Below are positions 55,495 through 64,000 of a DNA stretch of 64,000 nt, one piece after another. Source of the DNA: Histoplasma ohiense. Its lineage: Eukaryota; Ascomycota; Eurotiomycetes; Onygenales; Ajellomycetaceae. The position numbers and the translations under genes are program-made. The stretch spans positions 5,084,001 through 5,148,000 of the forward strand of contig JAEVHH010000001.1 of the NCBI GenBank assembly GCA_017607445.1. The letters are read 5' to 3'. Position 1 is the stretch's first letter. Every line of letters begins with the position of its first letter. A model generated the notes under the pieces. That model saw only the letters and a list, made by a program, of their open reading frames with translations. It did not search any database and was not told the DNA's origin.

Positions 55495-55602
55495 ATGATT
55501 TACCCTATATAGATGATATAATGCTATGAGCGTTACCAAAAATCATTACCTATCAAAAGAAGTTTAGTGTGTTTATGCTCTAGTTCTATTTTGAACTAGT
55601 AA

Positions 55603-56263
55603 TGATAGTGATAGATAGATTCGCCGCGGTAGATAGGTTGGCAGCGATAGATTAGCAGCGATAGATTAGCAGCGATAGATTAGCAGCGATAGATTAGCAG
55701 CGATAGATAGATTAGCAGCAGCAATAGATTAGCAGCGATAGATAGATTGGCAGCAGCAATAGATTAGCAGCAATAGATAGATTGGCAGTGGTAGATAAAT
55801 TGGCAGCGATAGATAGGTTGGCAGCGATAGATTAGCAGTGATAGATTAGCAGCGATAGATTGGCAGTGATAGCTTAGCAGCGAGGGATAGCTTAGCAGTG
55901 AGGGATAGATTGGCAGCGGCGATAGATTAGCAGCGATAGATAGATTAGCAGCGATAGATAGATTGACAGCAGCGATAGATTAGCAGCAATAGATAGATTG
56001 GCAGTGGTAGATAAATTGGCAGCGATAGATAGGTTGGCAGCGATAGATAGGTTGGCAGCGATAGCTTAGCAGCGAGGGATAGCTTGCAGCAATAGATAGG
56101 TTGGCAGCGGCGATAGCTTAGCAGCGAGGGATAGCTTAGCAGCGAGGGATAGCTTGCAGCAATAGATAGGTTGGCAGCGGCGATAGCTTAGCAGCGAGGG
56201 ATAGCTTAGCAGCGAGGGATAGCTTGCAGCAATAGATTGGTTGACAGCACTAGATAGATATCT
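55603..56263. repeat. Minisatellite of (GATAGATTAGCAGC)-like units, about 660 bp
   Basis: Units of 14-18 bp built from GATAGATT(A/G)GCAGC and variants (GATAGATAGATTGGCAG, GAGGGATAGCTTAGCA) repeat without interruption. A higher-order unit of about 68 bp (TTGCAGCAATAGATAGGTTGGCAGCGGCGATAGC..) is repeated near the right end at about 56087-56235. The array keeps CG dinucleotides that the surrounding retrotransposon has lost. Confidence 0.9.
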
Positions 56264-56353
56264 CCACCAATCATATCATCAGATTGATATCTAAGATATG
56301 TATTATATAATCATCAGAACGGGACCAAACCTCAGTCAAAATCATAGTCAGTC

Positions 56354-56624
56354 TGTAATAGGCGCAACGGAGATATCTATATTAGGAAATAGCTATGTGG
56401 CGATAGAAGAACACAGAACACGCCAGAATTAATGAGGAGGGGCATAGTGCACGGCACCATAGGCGGCTGTAGCGCGTGGAGGTCGCCTATATAATGCTCA
56501 CTGATATCCGTAGATATTAGGAGATCAGTGATTAGCTTTGAATAATAGAGATTGCTACCTTCTTAACATCCTATGTGTGTACTTCACACTACTCCCATAA
56601 TTATACCTACAACCATCTCTTACA
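56354..56624 (+). repeat. 5' LTR of the chromovirus
   Basis: 271 bp, TGTAATAG to CTCTTACA, with a CCTATATAATGC promoter-like box near 56490. It retains many CG dinucleotides (for example GGCGC, ACGG, GTAGCGCGTGG). Compared with the 3' LTR I count about 26 differences, all transitions, and in only about three of them is the 5' copy the one that has lost a C or G. Confidence 0.95.
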
Positions 56625-56729
56625 ATTCTAATCGCTCATAACTTTATTTGAGTGGTCCGTTGTTACACACATCTACAATAAAGCACGCAACATTAGTTAA
56701 AACATGCAACATTAGTTAAAACATACAAG

Positions 56730-57790
56730 ATGATCTCAACATGCACAAAATCTCTTGAAAACCAACCTGAATCCTCTACTGCCTCTGATGATCACAATGC
56801 GCGTTTGCAACAGTTGAATGATCAAATCCATGAATGAGAGCAGCAATTAGCTATTCTGCATGCACAACAACAGCTCAACAAGTTGGAAGTGCAGATTCAT
56901 GGAGATACTCTTATCAAGTCTCAATTAATTCAGAATATCATCACAGAACTGCTGCAAAATCGATCTGTGAATGATATGAATGATGATAATGAAACACCAC
57001 TGAGGTTGGAGATTAAGGACTATTATTGAGGAAAAAATATGTTAGAATTCAAGAACTATAAAGATTGCATGCTGACTCTCTTTACACACCACTGCCAGTA
57101 TTATTGAAAGGAAGAATACAAGATAAATGATGCTAAACTCTACCTTGACATCCATATTAAGCAGAAATGATTGAATTTTGTATCATTGTATGAGAGACAT
57201 GAAGAAGCAACACTGTTGACTTTTAATGATATGTTATCACATCTAGAAATGCAAATTAATGATCCACAGAATCAGTGCTGATTGGTGAGTCAAAAATTTC
57301 AAGATGCAAAGCAACAAGAATGGCAATTGATACATGATTTCTCTAAATATCTCAAAGACTGAGAATACTACTTACCCCCATATAGCAAAGAACAAAGAAT
57401 GGATAACTTGTGTAGTAAGATGTTGAAGATATTACACACTGAACTCAACTGTTGAAATCAAGAGCTTCAGAACTATGAAGAGTTGCTTTGAACTCTACAG
57501 ACTCTCAAGGAAAATATGTCAGAGCAATGATGTGCTATTCACAAAGAAAGACCTGCAATATTCATAGAAAATCAGCATCATTCTGATAAATCTAGCAACC
57601 ATCAGAACAAGAGGAAATGAGAGGAACAAATGAGTTCAACTGAACAAATTAAGAAAGATAAATATAACTGAATGAAAAAGTGTTCTCACTGTCATAAGAA
57701 GAGTCATATTGCAAATGATTGTTGAATGTTACACTCTAAAAAACACAATCAAGTTCAACAAGCAAAAAACCAGCAATTTCAATTGTAGGA
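56730..57790 (+). pseudogene. gag of the chromovirus, broken by TGA codons
   Basis: Reading from the ATG at 56730, the frame shows a glutamine-rich coiled-coil segment (RLQQLNDQIHE*EQQLAIL), a capsid-like region (YKDCMLTLFTHHCQYY, LYLDIHIKQK) and, at 57681-57722, a CCHC zinc knuckle CSHCHKKSHIANDC (C-x2-C-x4-H-x4-C). I count twelve in-frame stops up to just after the knuckle and all are TGA, as expected if CGA arginine codons were converted by C-to-T change. Gag packages the RNA of the element. Confidence 0.85.
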
Positions 57791-60700
57791 GCAGCTGCTG
57801 CATTGAGAATATGAACAACTAGACTGCAAGATAAATGATTATTGGTGATGAATACATGAATGCTGACAGAAGTGGAATGGTCGATGACATGGACACTAGT
57901 GAATTCTGATGTGGATGTGAACTTCATGTTCCATGCCTGGGCATCAAAATATTTCTCGAAGGCAGAAGGTAAACCAAAAGTGGTGGAAGCAGTTGATAAT
58001 CATAAGATTAAATCATATGAACAATGAAGAGCTGCAATGAAGATTATCAATGATGAACATGTTCTCTGAGAAGGATTCCACCATTTCAAAGAGATCAACA
58101 TTAGTGGATATGATGTAATTTTGAGCATGCTGTGATTGGAAGCTGTGAACTCTGATATCAACTGGGTGTGAAGATGCTGAATCTATAGAAAAGTGTTGAA
58201 TATTAACCACATACATCTGAATACTGCTAAAGAATTCACAACACTAATTGATGATGGCAATATTATATTTACTGCTTTACCATTATGAACTGCGAGTGCA
58301 GCAACTGAGCCAAATATCCCAGATGATTATAAAGATTATCTTGATGTATTCTGAGAAGACATATCTGATGCAGAACATGCATCTCATGATCATGTCATAG
58401 AGCTCAAACCTGACAAGAAACCCTCATATCAACTGATATATAACTTATCATCTCAAGAACTCTCTGTCCTCTGAGAATATATTGAAAAGACATTAGAGAA
58501 GAATTGAATACATCTGTTCAAGAGCTCAGCCAGCACATCAGTGTTATTCACACTGAAGAAAGATAGAACTCTGTGTCTTTGCATAGATTATTGAGAATTG
58601 AATGAAATAATAGTCAAGAATCGATATCCACTGCTCTTGATAAGTGAAATACTTGATAGATTAGCAGATGTCAAAATATATACACAACTGGATCTGAGAG
58701 ATGTGTATCATAGAATTTGCATATGAGCAGAGGATGAATGAAAAACAGTATTTTGAACACAATATGAACACTTTGAATATCTAGTCTTATCTTTTGAGCT
58801 AATCAATGCCTCTGCAATCTTTCAATCTTATATCAACAAAGCCCTCAGTGACCTTTTAGATGTATATTGTGTGGCTTATCTTGATGATATCATAATCTAT
58901 TCAAACACACTTGATGAACATGTCGTCCATGTTAAGAACATGCTGGAACGGTTAAGGTGATGAAGACTATATGCCAAACTTAGTAAGTGTACATTTCATG
59001 CAACAGAAATTGGATTTTTGGGTTTTGTGGTTACCATGCAGAGCATTACTGTTGAGAAATGCTGCATTGACATGATTCTAGATTGGCCAGAACTGTGAAC
59101 TATAAATGAATTGCAAATATTTCTAGAATTCATCAATTTCTATTGTCAATTCATATACAAGTTCTCAATAATAACAGCACCTCTGACTGAATTGTTAAAA
59201 GGTTATGAAACAAAAAGGAGGAAGAATAATGCATCTGTTCAGTTAGACAATAACTGCAAGCACACAATTTTGCAGTTAAAAGAATGCTTTACAAAAGCAT
59301 CATTGTTGGTCCACTTTGATCTGCAGCAAAAACTCTGTATAGAAACAGACAGATCTGGTGTTGCAATCACCACAGTAATATCACAATTAATGAATAATGA
59401 TCACTGACACTCAATTGTGTTTTGGTCTAGAAAGCTCACAGAAACAGAAAGATGTTATCAAATATATGATCTAGAAATGTTGCTGATTGTAGAAGCTTTC
59501 AGGCAATGGCATCACTACTTACACAGTAGCAGGCACTCAATAACTGTTTTATCTGACCATGTCAACCTTCAGTGCTTCATGACAATGAAGCAGCTAAATG
59601 GGCATCAGATTCACTGGATGGAAATGCTCTCAGTGTTCAATTTTGAAATAGAGCACTGTTCTGGGAAAAATAATCCTGCAGATGCATCAAGTTGTTGCTC
59701 AGATTTTGTAAAACACACAGCTTTCTTGATGAGACTTTCTACTCTGCAAGAGAAGCTGTGTAAGGGGATCTTTAAGTCACTAAAGACAAAAGAAAATACA
59801 AAGTTAGATCAATGTATCAAGATGATGTGAAAAGATCTGCAAGTTAATGAAAATTGTTGAGTGAAGAGATCTGTAGTCATCAATGACAACAATCTCTGCA
59901 GAATAAAGAATGCATCTGTGGATAAGAATGAGATCACAGATGTTACAGAGTTAAATCTAGAGACTCTGATGTCATGAATTCTAGCTGTCAAAGTATTTGA
60001 ATCTGAGACAGTCTATTGCAAAGAGATAGCTGAATCTATCATTGAACTCTTACTGCAGATTCAGAATAGAGACACCAGCACATCTGAACTTTGCAGAAGA
60101 CTAGAGATGAGTGATGCTAGTGTAGATAATTGTTCAATCTGAGCAGTAGATAAAGATGGCCTGCTCAGAAAAGATGATAAAGTCTACATACCACAAGATA
60201 AGGTTATAAGACATGAAATAATGAAAATGAACCACAATGATTCTCAAGATGGTCATTTTGGATGTGACAAAACCATTGAAGTGATCAAACACAAGTACTT
60301 GTGGCATGGTATGAGTGATGAGATTGCAGAATATGTGAGAACTTGCAATGTTTGCCAACATGTCAAGATATCACAGCACAAGCCATACAGATTGCTACAA
60401 CCACATCCAGTGCCAGATAAGAAATGACATACAATTAGCATGGACTTTATTGAAGGCCTGCCAGATAATAAAAAGGGAAGTCAAACCTATAATGCTATTG
60501 TTGTATTTGTTGATTTATTCATCAAATGGGCCATAATTGTGCCCACATCTTCAGAGCTAGATGCAGAAGAACTCATGGATATTATTGTATGAAGAGTTGT
60601 GAAGAACTTTGACCTATCTGTGAACATTATTAGCAATCAAGATTCATTAATAAATAGCAAGTTTTGGTTGACATTATATTATCTGCTCCATGTCTGATGA

Positions 60701-61552
60701 AAATTATCGACGGCATTCCACCCACAAACCAACAGCCAGACAGAATGATTGAACCAGGTGATTGAACATTATCTTCACACATATTGCAGCTACCAGCAAG
60801 ATAATTGGATAGAATGGATTCCCCTGGTGCAATGGGCATATAACAATGCCTTCCACACATTGATAAAAATGACATCATCTGAAGCAATGATCAGCCGATC
60901 AACTGAACTTCACATAGATGTGAAACCCCCAAGCATGGATGTGTCAAAATCAGCAATGAAACAAGTGGAATGGATGAAGCAAGTGGAGAACAAAATCTGA
61001 GAATGTCTGAAAGCTGCCAAAGCAGCTGAGAAAAAGTATTATGATCAGTGCCATATATCAAAAAGCTTTAAGATAGGAGACTGGGTAATGCTGCATGCAA
61101 AAAATATATCCACCTTGCAACTCTCACCCAAACTAGATCATTGATTTTTGGGTTCCTTCCAAATAATTGATATCTGCAGTATGCAGGTGTACAAACTGAA
61201 ACTCATGCTACAATATAAAGGAATTCATTCTGTATTCCATGTTTCCCTTCTTGAACCATATCACATGTGTGACGGACAAATCCTGCAAGCAGAACTGATA
61301 ATTATAGACACATAAGAGAAATGAGAAGTTGAAGCTATATTAGACAAGTGTCAGTACCACAGTCAAACACAATATCTTGTCAAATGGAAAGATTGTACAG
61401 ACACAGATAATTCTTGGGAATCTGAGGAAAATTTGATGAACAGTCAGAAGTATTTGGAACAGTTTAATAAAATCTATCAGAAGCCAGTCAGTAAACAAAA
61501 ACAAAGAAGATGACAATGACTGCTGAATATACTTATTCTACTCAGAAATTAA
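57791..61552 (+). pseudogene. pol of the chromovirus: protease, RT, RNase H, integrase, chromodomain
   Basis: A single frame, shifted relative to gag, can be followed from about 57860 to the TAA at 61550, interrupted mainly by TGA. It shows a decayed aspartic protease site (LVNSDVDVNFM, where DSGAD would be expected, near 57896), reverse transcriptase with AYLDDIIIYS (YLDD at 58877-58888), RNase H (CIETDRSGVAITTVIS near 59337 and the phrase YDLEMLLIVEAFRQW), the integrase zinc finger (GHFGCDKTIEVIKHKYLW...CNVCQHV near 60250-60365), the catalytic core (SMDFIEGLPD, then NAIVVFVDLFIKWAI), and from 61328 a chromodomain (VEAILDKCQ, QYLVKWKDC, NSWESEENL). Chromodomains steer such elements to heterochromatin. 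Confidence 0.92.
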
Positions 61553-62051
61553 AAAACAGATCTGCCTCAGCTTGATCAGTGTCATTTGAGGAATTGTCAT
61601 CAAGACAAACCTGCTTATTATTTCAGATTTTCTCAACTGACAAAGTATGATGTTTCAATGATGACTTGGAAGCTGCAACTGGTGATGTAATCATCAGAAT
61701 CTCATCAATCATCATTTCAGCTGAAGTCTCAGAAGAACTGTCTCATTGAATCTCTCAAATCTTCACAGCAAAGAATCTAACCACTGCAGTCACAGCACTC
61801 TGCAAAATATCAACATTCAAAGCATTCACATCAGTGACAATTAGATTCTCAGCAGCATTGATAATCATCTGAGTCAATTCAACAGCATCCACTGACACCT
61901 AATAGAAAGTTAATATTATATACCATAAAAACATTTGTTTTGAATAATAACTTATCAGAATGCAGGCATGCTTCATCACTGAGCAGTGCTTGCATTTTTT
62001 GCATCAATCCTCAGCAGGCTCACAATGATGGTGGGGGGATGTTGTCAAATG
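61553..62051. other. Spacer between pol and the antisense frames
   Basis: AT-rich, CpG-poor sequence inside the retrotransposon. No frame supported. A short polar stretch of GGTGGGGGG at 62029-62038 stands out as the only G run. Confidence 0.45.
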
Positions 62052-62450
62052 TCAAATACAACAACAGCAATATGCTGCTGTGTTTCTTTCTAACACTTCA
62101 ATGAAACTGTCCACTTCCTCATCTTCATCTACATTATCAGTCAACTCAAATAATGTACCAAGATCTTGACTCAGTGAGGATGACACTGATGTAATAGCAG
62201 GATGTGAAAACACACTTTCTGAAACATTGCTATGATTGAATGCCACATTCTGCTGTGACAACAGATCATCAGAGTTCATATAGAATTCTAGAATCTCATC
62301 TGCATTCTTGTAGACCTGCATGTCAAGTACAAATCTCACAACAGCAGTTTGATACATGGCAAATCTCTCATTCAGAACTTCATTGAAGAGCAGCATCTTG
62401 TGAAATTCATTGATCAAAGATTGACTGGTTTTGTGAAAGCACTCAGACAT
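62052..62450 (-). CDS. Antisense accessory frame of the chromovirus, downstream part
   Basis: A clean 132-codon frame on the strand opposite to gag-pol, starting MSECFHKTSQSLINEFHKML and ending in a short Cys run. It contains a helical first half (FHKMLLFNEVLNERFAMYQT, RFVLDMQVYKNADEILEF) and an acidic second half (LFELTDNVDEDEEVDSFIEV). I do not recognise the family. It follows the Cys-rich frame at 62683-62468 by 17 bp in another frame, so the two may be exons or a broken single gene. It has no stop over 132 codons whereas the pol frame has a TGA about every 20, and this makes a real coding past plausible. Confidence 0.5.
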   Translation of the reverse strand: MSECFHKTSQSLINEFHKMLLFNEVLNERFAMYQTAVVRFVLDMQVYKNADEILEFYMNSDDLLSQQNVAFNHSNVSESVFSHPAITSVSSSLSQDLGTLFELTDNVDEDEEVDSFIEVLERNTAAYCCCCI

Positions 62451-62467
62451 CTATAACCCATTAGCAC

Positions 62468-62683
62468 TCATAACAACTTCAGTTTAAGAAAACTTATGAC
62501 AGCACAACTTCTATTTGATATATGACAGATGTGACAGTGTGTCTGTTCATTGTTCACAAAGCAAGAGTATACTGAGGGGTTCTGCAACCTCTCCAGACAA
62601 CCCAAGCAAATGCTCTTGATGGCAGACAGCATATCACCCTTCATAGACTCTGAACCAGCAATGGAAACAGCTGGTTCTGACAT
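62468..62683 (-). CDS. Antisense accessory frame of the chromovirus with a six-cysteine motif
   Basis: A 71-codon minus-strand frame starting MSEPAVSIAGSESMKGDML. It has six cysteines spaced C-x2-C-x11-C-x8-C-x2-C-x6-C (CLGC ... C ... CHIC ... C), which resembles the Zn(II)2Cys6 binuclear cluster of fungal regulators except for a longer third gap, and three basic residues are fewer than normal for DNA binding. Similar short antisense Cys-rich frames are, from memory, common beside Gypsy elements in fungal genomes and usually annotated as hypothetical. Function unknown; a regulatory or nucleic acid-binding role is inference. Confidence 0.55.
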   Translation of the reverse strand: MSEPAVSIAGSESMKGDMLSAIKSICLGCLERLQNPSVYSCFVNNEQTHCHICHISNRSCAVISFLKLKLL

Positions 62684-63232
62684 TCTATCATAACTTTAAT
62701 CAGTACCAAGACCTTGTTCAAAGAGGAGGAGAAGCAAAAAGCAAAAGCAACAAGAAAGAAAAACAGATGTTGAAGATTGGAACCAATATTGCAATGTTGA
62801 TCAAAGGGATTGCAACAACACAAAACTCAACCCAAAATGGAAAATGCAACCACACAACCAAAACTTCAAATTTCGCAATAAAAATCACATAGAAAGATAC
62901 AGTGTACTTTATTTGATAAATTGATGTATTCTTTTTTAATAAAAAATTGTTAGTGGTGATGTTGGTGATGATTTTCAGTGGAGTGTGATTTTTGATGCAA
63001 AAGTCAAAGAAAAGAGGTTCAGAAGTTGTGTCTAAATTGTGATTGAACTGCATTGACACTGAAGATAGAAAAATGTTCTTCTGAAACAACAACACTTTGA
63101 AATTAACCTCAACAATTAATCCAGCCTGATTCTGTGAACTCTATACAATATTAACCATGCAGCACATGTTATGAACTTTGCATGTTGCAGTAAGAAGCTC
63201 TGGAGACCAGGTCTTTGAAGAAGGGAGATAAT
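62684..63232. other. Region between the antisense frames and the 3' LTR
   Basis: AT-rich and CpG-poor. It should hold the promoter of the antisense frames on the minus strand and ends in the purine-rich tract used to prime plus-strand synthesis (about 63217-63232). A hydrophobic minus frame (63095-62718) is probably a by-product of the base composition. Confidence 0.45.
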
Positions 63233-63503
63233 TGTAATAGATGCAACAGAGATATCTATATTAGAAAATAGCTATGTGGCAATAGAAGAACACAGAACAT
63301 GTCAGAATTAATGAGGAGGGGTATAGCACATAGCACTATAGACAGCTGTAGTGTATGAAGGTTGTCTATATAATGCTCACTGATATCTGTAGATATTAGA
63401 AGATCAGTGATTAGCTTTGAATAATAGAGATTGCTACCTTCTTAACATTCTACGTGCGTACTTCACACTACTCCCATAATTATACCTACAACCATCTCTT
63501 ACA
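63233..63503 (+). repeat. 3' LTR of the chromovirus
   Basis: 271 bp, the same length and ends as the 5' LTR. It has lost nearly all CG dinucleotides: GGCGC reads GATGC, ACGCC reads ATGTC, AGCGCGTGG reads AGTGTATGA, GTCGCC reads GTTGTC. About 23 of the 26 differences from the 5' LTR are C-to-T or G-to-A changes on this copy. Confidence 0.95.
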
Positions 63504-63722
63504 CAGTCCCAGGTCATGTTCTTATTTTTGATAGTCAGTCACTTTACATGAAATATCAAGATTTATTAGTCCCATTTCACTCATGTTCTAATAATTCTAG
63601 TTACTTTACACTCCCATTCTGATCCTGGTTCCACTGAAAATCACACCAAGAAATGGACTGGGATCAAATCAAATCAAATCAAACATGAAATTCATGATCT
63701 CATCAGCCAGTCTACTCATTAT

Positions 63723-64000
63723 TAGTTCTTACATCTGAGTGCATTGTTATCAGTTCTTACATCTGAGTGTGTTGTTTACAGGCTTGAGTGCTTAGTTGTT
63801 ACAAGAGATCCCTCATGAGTCTGAGTGCTCTTATCATTAATTATATAGACTGTTGTATCTAAGCATCTGAAACACAGTTCTATGAGGTCTGAGTGTCTAT
63901 GAACTGTAACACTGCAAATAGTGTTCACAAAGAAGCTTAATCAAGCTTAGCACTGCAACACTGTAAATAGTGTCTGCAAGAGAACTGAGTGTCTACAAGT
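63723..64000. repeat. Continuation of the repeat that hosts the hAT-like element
   Basis: The phrase (T)CTGAGTG recurs about every 25-60 bp (for example 63735, 63765, 63820, 63890, 63985), and AACACTG(C/T)AAATAGTGT occurs twice (about 63908 and 63958). GCCTGAGTGC also precedes the hAT-like element at 55264, so the same repeat lies on both sides. It runs off the window. Confidence 0.65.

Larger units (their letters stand above)
56354..63503 (+). mobile_element. Complete but defective Ty3/Gypsy chromovirus (LTR retrotransposon)
   Basis: The element is 7150 bp, with 271-bp LTRs at 56354-56624 and 63233-63503, each starting TGTAATAG and ending CTCTTACA, and a 5-bp target duplication CAGTC at 56349-56353 and 63504-63508. 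Between them lie gag with a CCHC zinc knuckle, then pol in the order protease, reverse transcriptase, RNase H, integrase (HHCC, then catalytic core) and a C-terminal chromodomain, the Ty3/Gypsy chromovirus order. A purine-rich tract (GAAGAAGGGAGATAAT, about 63217-63232) abuts the 3' LTR. Gag and pol are riddled with TGA codons. A complete LTR pair and intact target duplication show that it arrived whole. It sits inside a hAT-like element. Confidence 0.95.
55281..63714. mobile_element. hAT-like non-autonomous DNA transposon, split by a retrotransposon
   Basis: The left end reads TAGACTGGC at 55281-55289 and the right end reads GCCAGTCTA at 63706-63714, a perfect 9-bp terminal inverted repeat; similarity continues weakly for another 15 bp. 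Immediately outside, CTCATTAT occurs directly at 55273-55280 and 63715-63722, an 8-bp target duplication as made by hAT transposases. Subterminal GTCCCA/TGGGAC motifs recur in both flanks (for example CAGTCCCAGGTCATGTTCTT on both sides), another hAT habit. Without the inserted retrotransposon the element is about 1.28 kb and has no transposase frame, so it is non-autonomous. It contains a minisatellite at 55603-56263. Confidence 0.75.

Noticed and set aside
55603..56263. CRISPR-like array
   Set aside because: The units are contiguous short repeats without unique spacers, in a eukaryotic context.
62718..63095. Hydrophobic 125-codon minus frame next to the 3' LTR
   Set aside because: Phe/Leu/Ile-rich in AT-rich decayed DNA; more likely a composition effect than a membrane protein. 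Unlike the two antisense frames I keep, it shows no motif.

Overview
This window looks like nuclear DNA of a filamentous ascomycete. Genes are short-intron (about 50-180 nt) with GT..AG splice sites, many neighbours are divergent or convergent, and the recognisable proteins are typical of Pezizomycotina. The combination of ordinary gene-rich DNA with an abrupt AT-rich, CpG-depleted block of nested repeats at the right end suggests Eurotiomycetes, perhaps Onygenales. That placement is inference from style, not from a search.

Left and centre (1 to about 48.5 kb) is a housekeeping region. In order it carries: the 3' end of a DML1/misato-like gene; a decayed Copia fragment with a foldback end; the ER Hsp70 LHS1; a PRPP synthetase with a large insertion; a Hub1-like ubiquitin-fold protein with an RS-like N-terminus; the GPI-GlcNAc transferase subunit GPI15/PIG-H; the tRNA pseudouridine synthase DEG1/PUS3; an F-box-like hypothetical; ribosomal protein uS2 (RPS0) divergent from a mitochondrial uS15; a 1250-residue disordered protein; the DEAD-box helicase SPB4 divergent from the CTP-dependent diacylglycerol kinase DGK1; a GEN1/YEN1 Holliday junction resolvase divergent from an actin-related protein; a secreted aldose 1-epimerase-like protein; a 1237-residue AT-hook protein; a small multi-exon hypothetical; and a GH72 cell-wall glucanosyltransferase. 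Several genes serve ribosome and RNA biology (SPB4, RPS0, uS15m, DEG1, Hub1-like) and several serve the ER, membrane and wall (LHS1, GPI15, DGK1, GH72). They are neighbours, not a pathway cluster.

From about 48.5 to 54 kb I find no convincing gene.

From about 54 kb to the end the DNA is a nest of repeats. An AT-rich repeat with 63-bp tandem units is interrupted by a hAT-like element (9-bp terminal inverted repeats TAGACTGGC, 8-bp target duplication CTCATTAT). That element contains a minisatellite of about 660 bp and is itself interrupted by a complete but dead chromodomain Ty3/Gypsy retrotransposon (two 271-bp LTRs, 5-bp target duplication CAGTC). The retrotransposon's gag and pol frames are broken almost only by TGA, and its two LTRs differ by about 26 transitions with about 23 of them on the 3' copy, a RIP/deamination-like signature. 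Between pol and the 3' LTR it carries an antisense reading frame with a six-cysteine motif resembling a fungal binuclear zinc cluster. This accessory gene is the most unusual thing I see in the window.
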